64,000 nucleotides of DNA from NCBI GenBank assembly GCA_003194525.1, contig NBIV01000062.1:1-64000 (forward strand). Reading direction: 5' to 3'. The position numbers were made by a program, and so were the translations under genes. Below the pieces are notes generated by a model that was not told the DNA's origin, did not search any database, and was given only the letters and a program-made list of their open reading frames with translations. Numbering within the stretch: position 1 is the first letter of the stretch; every line of letters starts with the position of its first letter. This document shows, in pieces, positions 1 to 9,574 of this stretch. The DNA comes from Gracilariopsis chorda (lineage: Eukaryota; Rhodophyta; Florideophyceae; Gracilariales; Gracilariaceae).

Positions 1-2914
1 GCAAGACGCGCTGCTGCAGCGTGTGAGGTACAACGATCTGTGGGGTCCGTGTCAGCAACCTGACTAGGTAGCCTCGATCGTTCACCGCAAAGGGTATCTG
101 TGCGCCCCCGTTAAGACGGGCACGAATCTGGGCACAGAAAGGATCCTGCTGTTGTTCACGGATCATTTCCTCAGAGGATATGGGAACAACCTGGTCATCC
201 GGAGGATCCGTAGGGTTTGCAGCTAGAATATCGTCACAGATGTCATCCCCATTCACGTCTGGGTTGTCTTCTTCCGTTCCCTCCGGGGATTGTGCCATGA
301 AACATGGTATTTCCAGATCGTCGACCGGTTCGGTTTCCGCTGATGTTCCTAAGCGCGATAGGGCGTCAGCCTGAGTATTCAGGGATCCCTTCTTGTAGAG
401 GACATCAAATGTAAATTCCGAGAGTCGGAGACGCCAACGCATGAGGCGGCCCGACGGTTCTCGAATTTCGAGTAGCCAACGGAGAGCCGAGTGATCGGTG
501 TGAACCTTGAAATGGTTACCCATAAGGTATGGGCGAAGCGTTGCCAACGCCCAAACAACAGCAAGACACTCCTTCTCGGACACCGAGTAGTTGCGCTCGT
601 GAACGTTCAACGAACGTGACCAATATCCGATCGGATGTCTTTCTCCTTCTTCCGTGACTTGAAACAACGCACAACCCACCTGGTGGGCACTTGAGTCAGT
701 ATCCACTTCGAAAGGTAAGTCCGGGTGCGGTAAGGCCAGAACTGGCGGGGACGTTACAGCGTCGACAAGAGACGAGAATGCTGACGACTCAGCCTCGTCA
801 AAGACGTCCAGTTCGGTAGGTTGTCCTTTCCGGAGGAGTGCGTTAAGCGGTGCTGACAAGTCGGCGAAGTTCGGGACGAATCGGCGATATACATTGCAAA
901 GTCCTAGGAAGGATCGAAGCTCCGTTTGATTAGTCGGATGTTTCGCCTCTCGAAGTGACTTCACTCTTGCTTCATCGATTGAAAGCTGTCCGGGGCGGAT
1001 GATGTGCCCCAGATATTTTACCGAATCGGCGCAGAACTCACACTTTCCCAGCTTCAGGGTGATGCCCGCGTTGCGGAGCACTGTCAAGACTTCCCGGACA
1101 TGGGACAGGTGATCGTCCAAGTTATTGGAGAACACTATAATGTCGTCCAAGTATACCAGACAGCTGGTCCATTTGAACCTCGCCAAGAGGATATCGATTG
1201 CCCGTTGGAATGTAGCTGGGGCATTCGTTAGTCCAAACGGCATTCGCTTAAAGCGATATAGTCCTTGATGGCACACAAACGCGGTCTTATCACGATCTTC
1301 TTTCCTAATAGGGACCTGCCAGTATCCCGAATTGGCATCGAGGGTAGTGAACACCGTTGCGCTCCCCAGGGAGTCAATGTACTCGTCCATTCGTGGAATC
1401 GGATAGACGTCCTTGACAGTAACCGCATTCAGGCGGCGGTAATCCACACAGAAACGCCATGATCCATCGGCTTTCGGAACAAGGACAACAGGAGAAGCCC
1501 AAGGGGATTGTGCTGCTTCGATAACTCCAGCTCGCAGCATCTTCTCCACCTGAGATTTCTCTTCCCCCCTTGCTTTAGGGCCTGCCCGATATGGGTGCTG
1601 TGCAATAGGCCGTGTATCCGGCAACAAATCAATCCGATGTTCGGTTACCCCTATCGTCCCCAGGGAACCGTCCCACATGGCGGTAAAGTCCCTGAGCATG
1701 TCACGAAACTTCTCACGATGAGATTCATTAATGTGATCCAGGTCCAACTTATCCAAAGCCTGTTCTGGGTCTAACGCAGTATCTGCCGATGCTGAAGTCG
1801 TGCTCTTCTGAGCTTCTTCGACAGTCGAATCTGAACTTTCCCGGGCGGGATCCAACGGAAAGAACGGGACCTCCGAATCTGAACTTTCCCGGGCGGGATC
1901 CAACGGAACGAACGGGACCTCCTCCCCCTCCTTAGGGTCTTGTATTCCGAGAACGTCGGATATCGGAATCTTTGTAGGAAGGATAGCCAACGGGTGCGGA
2001 AGCATGTTGCCCAGGACCTGGTTTTTAACCAACCACTGAGTGGTAGTTCCGAGGTTAGCAACGAGAACCTTAAAGGGTTTGTCCGGCTCGACGGATACGA
2101 TCCCATTTGCTAATGCGAGACGGCGCTGTTCGTAGAGCGAGGGGAGCGGTTGAACAACCTGCAACCCGTGGTGTTTGGATGTTACTGAGACCCACACCTG
2201 AGATTCCTTCGGGATCGAAACTGGTTCCGCGACACGAATCTTTGTAGATGCTCGATCCACATTGGACGCTTCCTGAGCAGCAGGTAAAGGTACCCGTTTA
2301 CGGGAGGCGTGTCGCAAGGGCTTCCGTACAATCGGGATGGTCGAACCGTTGGCCAATTCCACAGATCTGGAGCGAGGGCGGATAGCTTCCACGAAGCGGT
2401 CACAGAAATCACAACCGAGGATGACCGGTGCAGCAAGAGAATCGCATACGATGAAGTCCAACTTCACCACGTAGGTGCCTAGTCTGAGTACCAGAGGAAT
2501 TGTTCCAAGAGTCTGGAGCGGGTTGTTATTAGCGTCCGCCAGATCCAGACTTGGACCAATGCGAATGCATTTCCGCATGGCGGGTGGAATAATCCCGATA
2601 TTGATCAGGTTCGGAGCGGCACCTGTATCCAGGACGGATAACTGACGAACCATGAACTGGTTAGAGAGACCGAGGTCACTATAAACTTTATAGTTCCTCT
2701 TGGCCATTACCAAAACTTGATCCGGGATGCGGAGGTTACGGGACCGTATCCACGGACGACGCAGAGCCACTAAGTGGTCCGAGCTCACGTCTTCTTGAGC
2801 CAGTTTCCTCGTAAGGATTTTGGCAGGGGAGCGAAGCGGTGGCGCCTCAGGCGTCTCCAACTTCGGCTTGGAAGACACCCCTCCCGTGGGGGAGACTCCC
2901 AAGATTAGTTTTTC
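1..2914 (-). CDS. pol: Pol polyprotein of element A (protease-RT-RNase H-start of integrase), partial at window edge
   Basis: I read this frame codon by codon from the frameshift site to base 1 and saw no stop. Protease carries VLDTGAAPNL near 2,640. Reverse transcriptase follows from about 1,670, with WRFCVDYRRLNAV near 1,445 and the active-site YLDDIIVF near 1,150. RNase H starts with DTDSSAHQVGCALF near 700 and includes KVHTDHSALRWL near 500. The integrase zinc-binding part would begin at the window edge. An acidic linker between protease and RT contains a 48-bp in-frame duplication. Pol lies in the -1 frame relative to gag, as is usual for this expression strategy. In the family, the protein makes cDNA from the element RNA and integrates it. 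The close match in order and motifs to element C (57.9-64 kb) supports the call. Confidence 0.92.
1826..1921 (-). repeat. 48-bp tandem duplication in pol
   Basis: Two adjacent 48-bp units (1826-1873 and 1874-1921) are nearly identical. The unit is 16 codons, so the pol frame is kept; it encodes an acidic Ser/Pro-rich stretch between protease and RT. Nothing comparable is evident in element C. Confidence 0.9.
2881..2914 (-). promoter_or_regulatory. Predicted -1 ribosomal frameshift signal at the gag-pol junction of element A
   Basis: On the minus strand the heptamer GAAAAAC (2908-2914) is read G-AAA-AAC in the gag frame and is followed directly by the gag stop at 2905-2907. About 13 bases downstream CTCCC-CCAC-GGGAG (2881-2894) can form a hairpin. 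Slipping back one base gives the pol frame, which is open from there on. Element C has the same arrangement at 58,708-58,742. Confidence 0.75.
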
Positions 2915-4176
2915 GGGACCGAATCGACCGCTGGGTGCGGCTGAGCCCGTTCCGAAAGGTTAGGGTTGTTACCGTTCGCGGTTTTCGCGGCTTCTCGAGC
3001 TTGAGCATTGTGGACCGCAGCCTTTGCGTCTTCATACGAATTACTCGGGACACGAGCCTTATGCTCCGGTGGGAGATTCTCATAATTTCCCACGATCTTC
3101 CACATCTCGCGAATGGGGAGGGTACACTGCGACGCAGTATGACCTTCAAGGTAACAAATGTAGCAAATCAGCGGGGCTGAACGTGTTCCGGTGGCGTGGG
3201 ACATCATTCCGCGGTGCTGGGGGTGTTGTGGTTGGAATGCTAGTTGCTTCGGGTTGGACCATCCCGGGCGGGAGTGTCTTGTGGCGCTCGACGCGTAGGC
3301 TAGCGGGGCTGGGGGAACCCGACCGGGGTTTGCGTAAAAGGCCGGATCTACCACGGGGGGTGTAACCGTGGACGGCCGTTCCGAGGTTGCCAACGACTGT
3401 TCAAGACTGCCAAGATACTGGATGTTATCCGCAAATCCGGAAGGTGGTCCCGGGTTAGGGAGAGATGCCGAGGAAGCCTCGTTCTCGACGAAGAGAGCCT
3501 TCGACGACCGACGCCTCGGGTCTCTCGCTCTGAGGGTGTCACCCTCAGCCTGCGCGTACTGGACCAGTTCCAGATACGTCGCCTTGCGCTTCTCTTCCCT
3601 GTGGCGGGACACCAGTGCCCTGATACCAGGATCTAAACCATCCACCAGCATGGAGCAACGCTCAAAAGCGGTAAACACATTTCCACAACGATGAAACGCT
3701 TTATTCAAGCGCGTTGAATACGACGTTTCCGTTTCACCAGGCTTCTGTTTCGTATCGCGAACCGCCACGATGGCTTGACTGATTGCAGTTCCCGTCGCGT
3801 ACGACCTGAGCAGGTAGTGTACAGCCTCGGGCCAGCACGTAACACCTCCTTCTGAGGCCCTGGACGAACCCCTGACCGAGTTGTACTGATCTTCAGCCAT
3901 TCCTGAAAGAAAGTAGGGCAACGCAACGTATGCCTGCGCCTCACTCATTTCGAGTACGTCTGCTTCCTGCACAAAGCGGGCCAGAAAATCCAACACGAGG
4001 ATCGGATCTTCACCGGAGAACTTCTGCTTAAGCATCGTCACACTCATACGACGTATGAGATCCTTCACCCGACCGGTGTCTCTCGAGCTTCGAGTGCCCG
4101 AAGAGTCTTCCAATCGGTAATAACGATAGGACAACAGCTTCCTGTAAAGGGGATTCGTCGGTTTCAATTCCTTCAA
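2905..4176 (-). CDS. gag: Gag (capsid-nucleocapsid) of element A
   Basis: A frame of about 423 residues contains a retrotransposon Gag capsid domain: FSGEDPILVLDFLARF, ALPYFLSGMAEDQY, then a helical stretch including RCGNVFTAFERCSMLVDGL and TYLELVQYAQAEGDTLRAR. Near the end a CCHC-like zinc knuckle is visible (CYICYLEGHTASQC). The first codon of the listed interval is TTG; the frame and its similarity to element E continue a little further upstream (KGRRHFGLKELKPTN), so the true start lies upstream or is shared with the overlapping ORF at 4173-4946. Related Gag fragments are at 49.2-49.6 kb (E) and 57.9-58.7 kb (C). The product would form the particle and bind RNA. Confidence 0.88.
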   Translation of the reverse strand: MKELKPTNPLYRKLLSYRYYRLEDSSGTRSSRDTGRVKDLIRRMSVTMLKQKFSGEDPILVLDFLARFVQEADVLEMSEAQAYVALPYFLSGMAEDQYNSVRGSSRASEGGVTCWPEAVHYLLRSYATGTAISQAIVAVRDTKQKPGETETSYSTRLNKAFHRCGNVFTAFERCSMLVDGLDPGIRALVSRHREEKRKATYLELVQYAQAEGDTLRARDPRRRSSKALFVENEASSASLPNPGPPSGFADNIQYLGSLEQSLATSERPSTVTPPVVDPAFYANPGRVPPAPLAYASSATRHSRPGWSNPKQLAFQPQHPQHRGMMSHATGTRSAPLICYICYLEGHTASQCTLPIREMWKIVGNYENLPPEHKARVPSNSYEDAKAAVHNAQAREAAKTANGNNPNLSERAQPHPAVDSVPKN

Positions 4177-4946
4177 GCCGAAATGACGGCGACCTTTCTC
4201 CCGCGCACGGATTGCTCCATGGGAGGTGTAGGTAGCCCTCGAACTAGGTTCTTCTCCGCGACGGCGGCCTCTCCCTTCACACGATGATCTCGAAGACGAG
4301 CTACTCGAACTTGTTTCCGAGTCGGAACTTGGCGAAACTTCATAACGATGAACTCTCTTTCCAGGGTGACGGGGAGGTGACTGGAGCGGCGTTGGGTTGA
4401 GATGACCTTCACTTCCTCCTGTCTCGGAGCGTTCAGGTCTTCTCTGAGCAACGCTTCCAGCGTGTCCATACGTCCGGTTACCCGCATCATATGGGTTTTA
4501 ACTTCCTCCACGAACTCCCGATATCCTTCTACGAAGGCCGCCGGAGTACCCAGACACTCCAGAATGGAATTCACATCAGCTCTCAGGAGACGAATATCTC
4601 CCGAATAATCCCGAGCCAGGGAGTCACTCCATCGCCGTTCCAACTCGGTAACTTGCTGCGAGAGGGAGGCGTGGGCCACATTGGCAATGTCGATTCTCGA
4701 CTCTAGGAGATGGTACTTAGGCGACCCGGGTCTCGGGGGGACAGCCGACGGCGTTTCGACCACCGGAGGTGGCGTAGTGGCCACAGCTGTCACGGCTCGA
4801 GGCACCGAGGTTGCCGATGGGATTCCTTGGGATTCCAAACCGACGGCATTGGTAAGTAGTTGTTCCGGAACGGACCTTCGTGATCTCGCCGCTGCGGCGT
4901 TCCGTTGCGGACCATTCCTGGGGGAACTCGGAGCTGTGGGCAGCAT
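4173..4946 (-). CDS. Leader ORF of element A, probable N-terminal part of Gag
   Basis: An ORF of 257 residues begins with ATG (4944-4946) about 150 bases after the primer-binding site and ends overlapping the gag frame. It is Ala/Pro/Ser-rich at first and then has a charged, heptad-like region (YHLLESRIDIANVAHASLSQ onward, residues about 78-170) that could be a coiled coil. A decayed relative seems to lie at 49.7-50.7 kb upstream of the gag of element E, so it is a regular part of this lineage. I recognise no domain; a structural Gag N-terminus is the simplest reading. Confidence 0.6.
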   Translation of the reverse strand: MLPTAPSSPRNGPQRNAAAARSRRSVPEQLLTNAVGLESQGIPSATSVPRAVTAVATTPPPVVETPSAVPPRPGSPKYHLLESRIDIANVAHASLSQQVTELERRWSDSLARDYSGDIRLLRADVNSILECLGTPAAFVEGYREFVEEVKTHMMRVTGRMDTLEALLREDLNAPRQEEVKVISTQRRSSHLPVTLEREFIVMKFRQVPTRKQVRVARLRDHRVKGEAAVAEKNLVRGLPTPPMEQSVRGRKVAVISA

Positions 4947-5080
4947 ACTGCAGATAGCCGTCCACGGCTTACTTCACCAGTCCCACGGCTTGGGAATCTC
5001 AACGAATGAGCAAAAAGGGATAAAAGGGAAAAGGGGAAGCGGACTTCCGACAGGCCGGATTGAAAGCCAAACCCGTTCTA

Positions 5081-5093
5081 GGTCGGGAGACCA
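5081..5093 (-). other. Primer-binding site of element A
   Basis: On the minus strand TGGTCTCCCGACC starts two bases after the end of the LTR (5096), the standard position for a site complementary to a tRNA 3' end (...GGGAGACCA). Elements E (50,842-50,854) and B (38,625-38,637) have closely similar sites. I did not assign the tRNA. Confidence 0.75.
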
Positions 5094-5095
5094 CT

Positions 5096-5930
5096 TGTGG
5101 TGCAATCCCGGTGTGGGAAAGGCACCCAAGGCAGCTCGAAGCCTTGCTCTCTTGGAGAGGTAGGCCCAGCTGGGTAGAGCCCTCCGTGTCCCGTATGACG
5201 GGTGTAACTCCGTCGGGAGCCTGGATGTACCTCGGAGGTTTAGGGGTTAGAACGGGTCGGAACCACGGCTGGTCCGGAAGTAGCCTGCGAACAGTGGAAC
5301 AAAAGAGGGAAAGGGACCACCCGACGGGGGCGTGCGGAAAGCGGGAACAGACCCCGGAGGGGGTGCCGATACACACACCCGAACACGCACCGCGCGGCGG
5401 CTAGGGGATATGAGGGGAAGGGATGGTCTCACGGTCTCACGACACACGTCGGTAATATCAATACCCAAAACTGGGGCGGAGATAGGGCCTGTACGGGCGG
5501 TCACACGACAACAACGAATACCACGAGTGGTCACAACCCACTGGGTACGACGAGCACGGTCTCCTCGGTGGTGCGAGTCGGGTGAAACTATCGGGCAAGC
5601 GGTGTACCTCCGCGAGGAGCGAGACACTTCGCATGGCGAATAGAGTCAGAGCCGAACTCTTGTTACTTTTCTTGGTGAGCTCTGCCGCCATGCGGCCGAC
5701 GCTCAAGTACTAGCTCAGTGCAGTACAGTAGGTAGTGCACTAGCCTAAGTAAAATTAACCCCTAAACTATACTAAAATAAGTAGCCATTTTGGGCCTCCT
5801 GGCCGGGGCTGTAGCCACGTGTCCACCACCCTTGCCAGGCAAGTACCACAAAATATGAATGTTCCCATAACCACCCTGGGTAACCAGACCGCTAATTAGC
5901 CCGGTAAACGGGGGCTAAAATTCATGCATC
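5096..5930 (-). repeat. 5' LTR of element A
   Basis: In plus-strand reading it starts TGTGGTGCAATCC, directly next to the primer-binding site. It shares blocks with four other LTR-like segments read in the same direction (32,783; 50,857; 55,449; 57,302): the start, a GCTGGGTAGAGCCC-like block, and a 'cgcaagcg..actcagagcc' block near 5,640. The right limit is inferred from where the chromodomain frame of A' begins. Confidence 0.75.
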
Positions 5931-6162
5931 CCGCTTCATCGCTCGCACCGAGTACACCTCAGATATGAGTTTCGCCATCGCCCGTACGCGGGAATGCATT
6001 GCACTACAATACCGCGTCCGCTGGCACGGATACTCCGCTCGGCATGACACCTGGGAACCGCCCGAACACATACCGCAACATTTCGTTGCACGGTATTGCA
6101 GCCGACGGGCCGCACGGAGGCGCCCCACTTTAGGAGGGGGGAATCAAACCCCGAACCCCTGA
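5911..6162 (+). CDS. Chromodomain at the pol C-terminus of element A' (partial)
   Basis: The frame reads LQYRVRWHGYSARHDTWEPP, then EHIPQHFVARYC, a clear chromodomain core (aromatic residues and the W-E-P motif after WHGY). In chromoviruses this domain sits at the end of pol and is thought to guide integration to particular chromatin. The last codons overlap the first polypurine tract, which is common in this group. The upstream pol is absent. Compare the chromodomain of C at 63.85-64.0 kb and that of B at 44.8-45.0 kb. Confidence 0.85.
   Translation, partial: GAKIHASRFIARTEYTSDMSFAIARTRECIALQYRVRWHGYSARHDTWEPPEHIPQHFVARYCSRRAARRRPTLGGGNQTPNP
6131..6141 (+). other. Polypurine tract 1 of A', just after the chromodomain
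   Basis: TAGGAGGGGGG overlaps the 3' end of the chromodomain frame. The same 11-mer recurs at 10,036-10,046 directly before the LTR. Confidence 0.6.
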
Positions 6163-6990
6163 ACCGAACGGAATGACGCCCCAAAACAGGCAGTTCCAAG
6201 CTTCCAAGCGGAGACGGTCAATGGGGACACTCAACAATTGCGCCCAAACCGAACGAAAACGGCCTCGCCGAGATCGACACACTGTGAAACGGCGAACGAA
6301 AGAACCGCAAACACTAAGCACCACGACCTACGAAGGGCTGCGCGTTCGCGGAAAGTCGTACGTACGTCACGGAAAGCGCCACCCGCATCGAGCTCACCGG
6401 TCACGCGTGCACCAAGCATGTGCACGCGTCAACCAGCATTGCTGGTGCCCGAACGGCGGCGAGTGCATGCACTCCTTGCCCGCATACTGCCGGCGCCGCC
6501 GCGGTTACTTGCAAGGATAATCAAAAAATTACGCGCGGAAATTGCCTGCCCGCACGGGGTCGAAAACGGCGATTTACCCTTTCGCCGATATCTCCGGAAC
6601 GGTGGCGTTTCAGACGCTCAAAATGGCCGATTTGGCTTCCCCGCACGGTCAAATAACTTAGAATTTTTTGAGACGCACCACACGCTCGCTACGTGCATTA
6701 CTATATACCGAATCGGATACCGAACGGCGACGCATTGCACCGCACCCTGAAATCGCACAATTCCCGATTTTTTGGATTCCGATCGGCGCTGACCACCGAG
6801 CAGGACGCGGGCGCGCTAACGCTGACGTGGCAAGCAACGTCCGCGTGACACTCCCCTACGCGCGGCGACGATGATCTCACCCGGCTACAAGACCGCATGG
6901 CGGGAGTGCTCAAACGCTACCACGGGGAGCGAGACCACACACAACAATAACAAGGTTTACTCAGTACGGACGGGAGGCTATGCTAGCAAC
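6163..6990. other. Region between chromodomain and antisense ORF; no gene recognised
   Basis: GC-rich DNA with only short open frames. It would be the 3' UTR of the antisense ORF and the 5' part of the extra 3' segment of A'. I see no repeat or domain in it. Confidence 0.5.
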
Positions 6991-6993
6991 CCA

Positions 6994-9467
6994 CTAAAGG
7001 CCCCTACGAGCGGAGGACGGCTGCGTCTTTGAGATGCCGCCACGAACGCCAGGCGTACTCCCTCCGCGACCGCCACGAACGCCAGGCGTACTTCCTCCGC
7101 GACCGCCACGGCTAGCAGAAGCTGCACCGCGAGTACGGCCACGTGTACTGACGCCCGGAACCGGAAGGCTAGCCGAACCAGGGCTGACCCCCTGTGGGGT
7201 GGGAGGCCTCTGACCTGACGGAGTTGCAACCCCAGCCATCGGGGTAGGTGTGCTACAGCCCGCGGCAGCAGCCGTACCGCTACCCGAACTCGGCATCACC
7301 GGCAGCTCCGATACGGATTCCACTCCTTGGCCAACCACGGTACTGGCCGGCAGACTGGCCAAGCTTCCGTCCGGTTGTACGAACGGCACCTGCCCACTGC
7401 GGAGAACATTTACGAGCCCGGCTGCCATCTGCTGCCTCAACTCGGCGTTTTCCCCGCTCGGCGCAAGACGAGTGGTAATGGCAGGAAGCCACGAAGCAGC
7501 CAACTCCTCCCCGTCCGGAGCTGTACCCGGAGGACGCAATGCGGCCCGGATGGCTCCGAACCACAGGGTCCCCCGGTTCCTCGCGGTCAACAAGCTCCGT
7601 GCGGCAATATTGAGCCCCTCAGACAGTACGGCCGGACTTGTCACCCCATCCGAAACGGCAGCATCCCCGAAGACCTCCAGGTGCCTTTCCACTACGTCGA
7701 CGGCAAGATCACCCATGAATAACATGAGGTCGATGAGCCTGAGCGTATCCCCTCTCACCACCCTTTCCGCTTGGCCAAGACGCTCGAGCCAGAGGCGCGA
7801 GCTGACTAACGCGCTCGTCACGGAAGTCAGAGCCGGGACTCCAAAGCGTCCACATGCTTCGGTCAGTGCGGTCAGAGCAGCTAGCTCCTCAGCCCGTTCG
7901 GCAGGATTCACGTCGTCCGTCTGGGTACCCACTTCCTTGCTACCCGCCCCTGGCAGCCTCCGCTCCGGCTCCGGAGGAGCAACCTCCATGGCCTGAGCAG
8001 CGACACCTCCGAGCGGGTCGAGTTCGGCCACGTTGGGGAAATCCCACGGCGGCCGTACGGGGCCCAACTGGAGAGGATGGGTGAGCGGGAACGGATCGGT
8101 GGGAATCCGCGGCATCTTGGGAAAAGTTTCCGTCCGGGGATCAAACCACAGATAGCCTGGGGTCACGACCCAATCGGTCATCACCGACAGGTATAGCCAC
8201 CTCCGCGCGGTCTCGGTTGCATAGATGGTGCCACGAAGAACGTTCTCCAGCCCCATCTGCATTACCAATGAGACCAAGCCGTACGGCAACGGGAACAATC
8301 TCCCAAGCCCGGGCGGTTCACGAGTGTTCGGTTGCCCCGGGAACCCTTGGAAAAAGTTAACTCGAGGATCCTCCGTACGGGTGAACACCCGAACTCCTTC
8401 CGAAGCGGCTTGGAGAAAGGCCATCACAGCGCACACGGCCCATTCCGCAATGGCGATGCGCATGACGCGCTCACTCAGGGCACTGTCGCGGAGCACCTCA
8501 CCGGAGTAATAGGCCAGGACGGGCGGGGTGATGACCGACAAATCACGGGTAACGTCAAACTCCCCCCAGTTCTGGGGAGCCCGAACGTACAACTTCTCCC
8601 GATCGGCTGGGCTCACATCGAAGAACTCGATGTTGTGCCAACAGAACATGTATCCGTCACGGTTGCTACGCAGACGCGCCTCCGTTGCGATATTGTCGCC
8701 CCAACGGCGACGATTTAACCAATACATCCGGTCGTACGGTCGGGAAAACATTACGAGCTGCAGCGGGTTACTGTCCGCACTGGGGAAGTCCACATCGGTC
8801 GCCATACGTCCGATCAGGTCCCGCATGCGGGCCTGACATTGATACTCCTCCGGGCACCGGAGGAAGGGCATGTCACAGCTGCCGACCGTCGTGTCGCTCT
8901 GGAGGCCGGCGATCCCCTGGAGATGTCGCCAGCGCTGTGCCCAGGCCTCGCCCCGAGTACGTTTCGGGTTCCGGCCGGTTAGCTCAAAGAACGAGCGCCG
9001 TACGGGAATCGCGGCAAACCGCTTCGCGTCCAGGAAGTCGCGCAAGTCCGGAGCGTTGATCAGCTCCTCCACACCGTACGGCGGCTGCTTGTTCTGGCCA
9101 CTGGACCCCGAACGGCGAAGGCGGTGATCATACTGCTGCCCCGGCAACGGCGTTGCGAAAGTCCCGGGAGATTCGCGCTTCCGGTCGGCTGGCTCGTACT
9201 TCCGGTTGGCGGCAGCGGGAGCGTCTGAGGCGCGACCCTCGGTATGGATACCCCGCTCGGATCAACGGAGTGACCCGGAGGGGCATTCTCTTGGTTGTTT
9301 CCGCTCGGAGCGTTTGGCATCGCGGCAATCGCACTCCCGCTCGCGTGATTCGCGTCCGCGGCGGGGTTGGCCGAAACGGTCGAGTCTCCTCCCTGATTCG
9401 GAGCGATGACAGACCGGGCTCCAAGCGTGGGGTCCGGCGTGACGAATTGGTGCCGATCGGTGGACAT
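6994..9467 (-). CDS. Antisense ORF of element A', uncharacterised protein family
   Basis: On the strand opposite to pol, an ATG at 9465-9467 opens a Pro/Ser/Asn-rich N-terminal part, continued by a long frame of about 717 residues (6994-9147, first listed codon TTG) in another reading frame; the switch could be a small intron, a frameshift or decay. The large part has a globular region (about residues 25-350) with FCWHNIEFFDVSPAD, IAIAEWAVCAVMAFLQ and LVMQMGLENVLRGTIYATE, a second helical region (about 440-600), and a tail of RGG repeats. Element B carries a decayed relative in the same place and orientation (45.4-47.4 kb) with matching blocks such as EF[FY]D, AEWAV and G[LV][EQ]N[VI][LV]R. 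I recognise no known domain. The RGG tail suggests nucleic-acid binding (inference). It could be an antisense accessory protein, a captured gene or a divergent structural protein. Confidence 0.8.
7038..7103 (-). repeat. 33-bp tandem repeat encoding RGG units
   Basis: Two units of 33 bases (7038-7070, 7071-7103) encode GGRGGSTPGVR twice near the C-terminus of the antisense ORF. Flanking residues add further RGG-like motifs. Confidence 0.85.
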
Positions 9468-9488
9468 CTCGACGAGTTCGGAGCACCC

Positions 9489-9497
9489 CTTTTTATA
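9489..9497 (-). promoter_or_regulatory. TATA box of the antisense ORF
   Basis: On the minus strand TATAAAAAGGGG lies 22 bases before the ATG at 9467. A usual TATA-to-start distance of about 30 bases would put transcription start at or next to the ATG, so the leader would be extremely short or a later ATG would be used. Confidence 0.55.
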
Positions 9498-9574
9498 CTG
9501 TTCCGATCGGGAAACGGGGTGAGCCTCTCGGGAGGTTCACGGCCGCTCGGGTAACGAATGCAACGCGAGAGCAC

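Larger units (their letters stand above)
1..5930 (-). mobile_element. Ty3/Gypsy LTR retrotransposon A, 5' part, runs off the left edge
   Basis: Reading leftward on the minus strand the order is 5' LTR, primer-binding site, a leader ORF, gag, a -1 frameshift site and pol. Gag and the visible pol (protease, reverse transcriptase, RNase H, start of integrase) are open throughout, so the visible part looks whole and recent. The remaining integrase, chromodomain and 3' LTR would lie left of the window. Its LTR abuts the chromodomain remnant of the plus-strand element A', so A appears to have inserted into A'. The right LTR limit near 5,930 is approximate because no second LTR is visible. Confidence 0.9.

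Noticed and set aside
9128-9574. 148-codon minus-strand frame overlapping the start of the antisense ORF
   Set aside because: Low-complexity Arg/Pro-rich frame in another phase; the frame with the ATG behind the TATA box is the better candidate.
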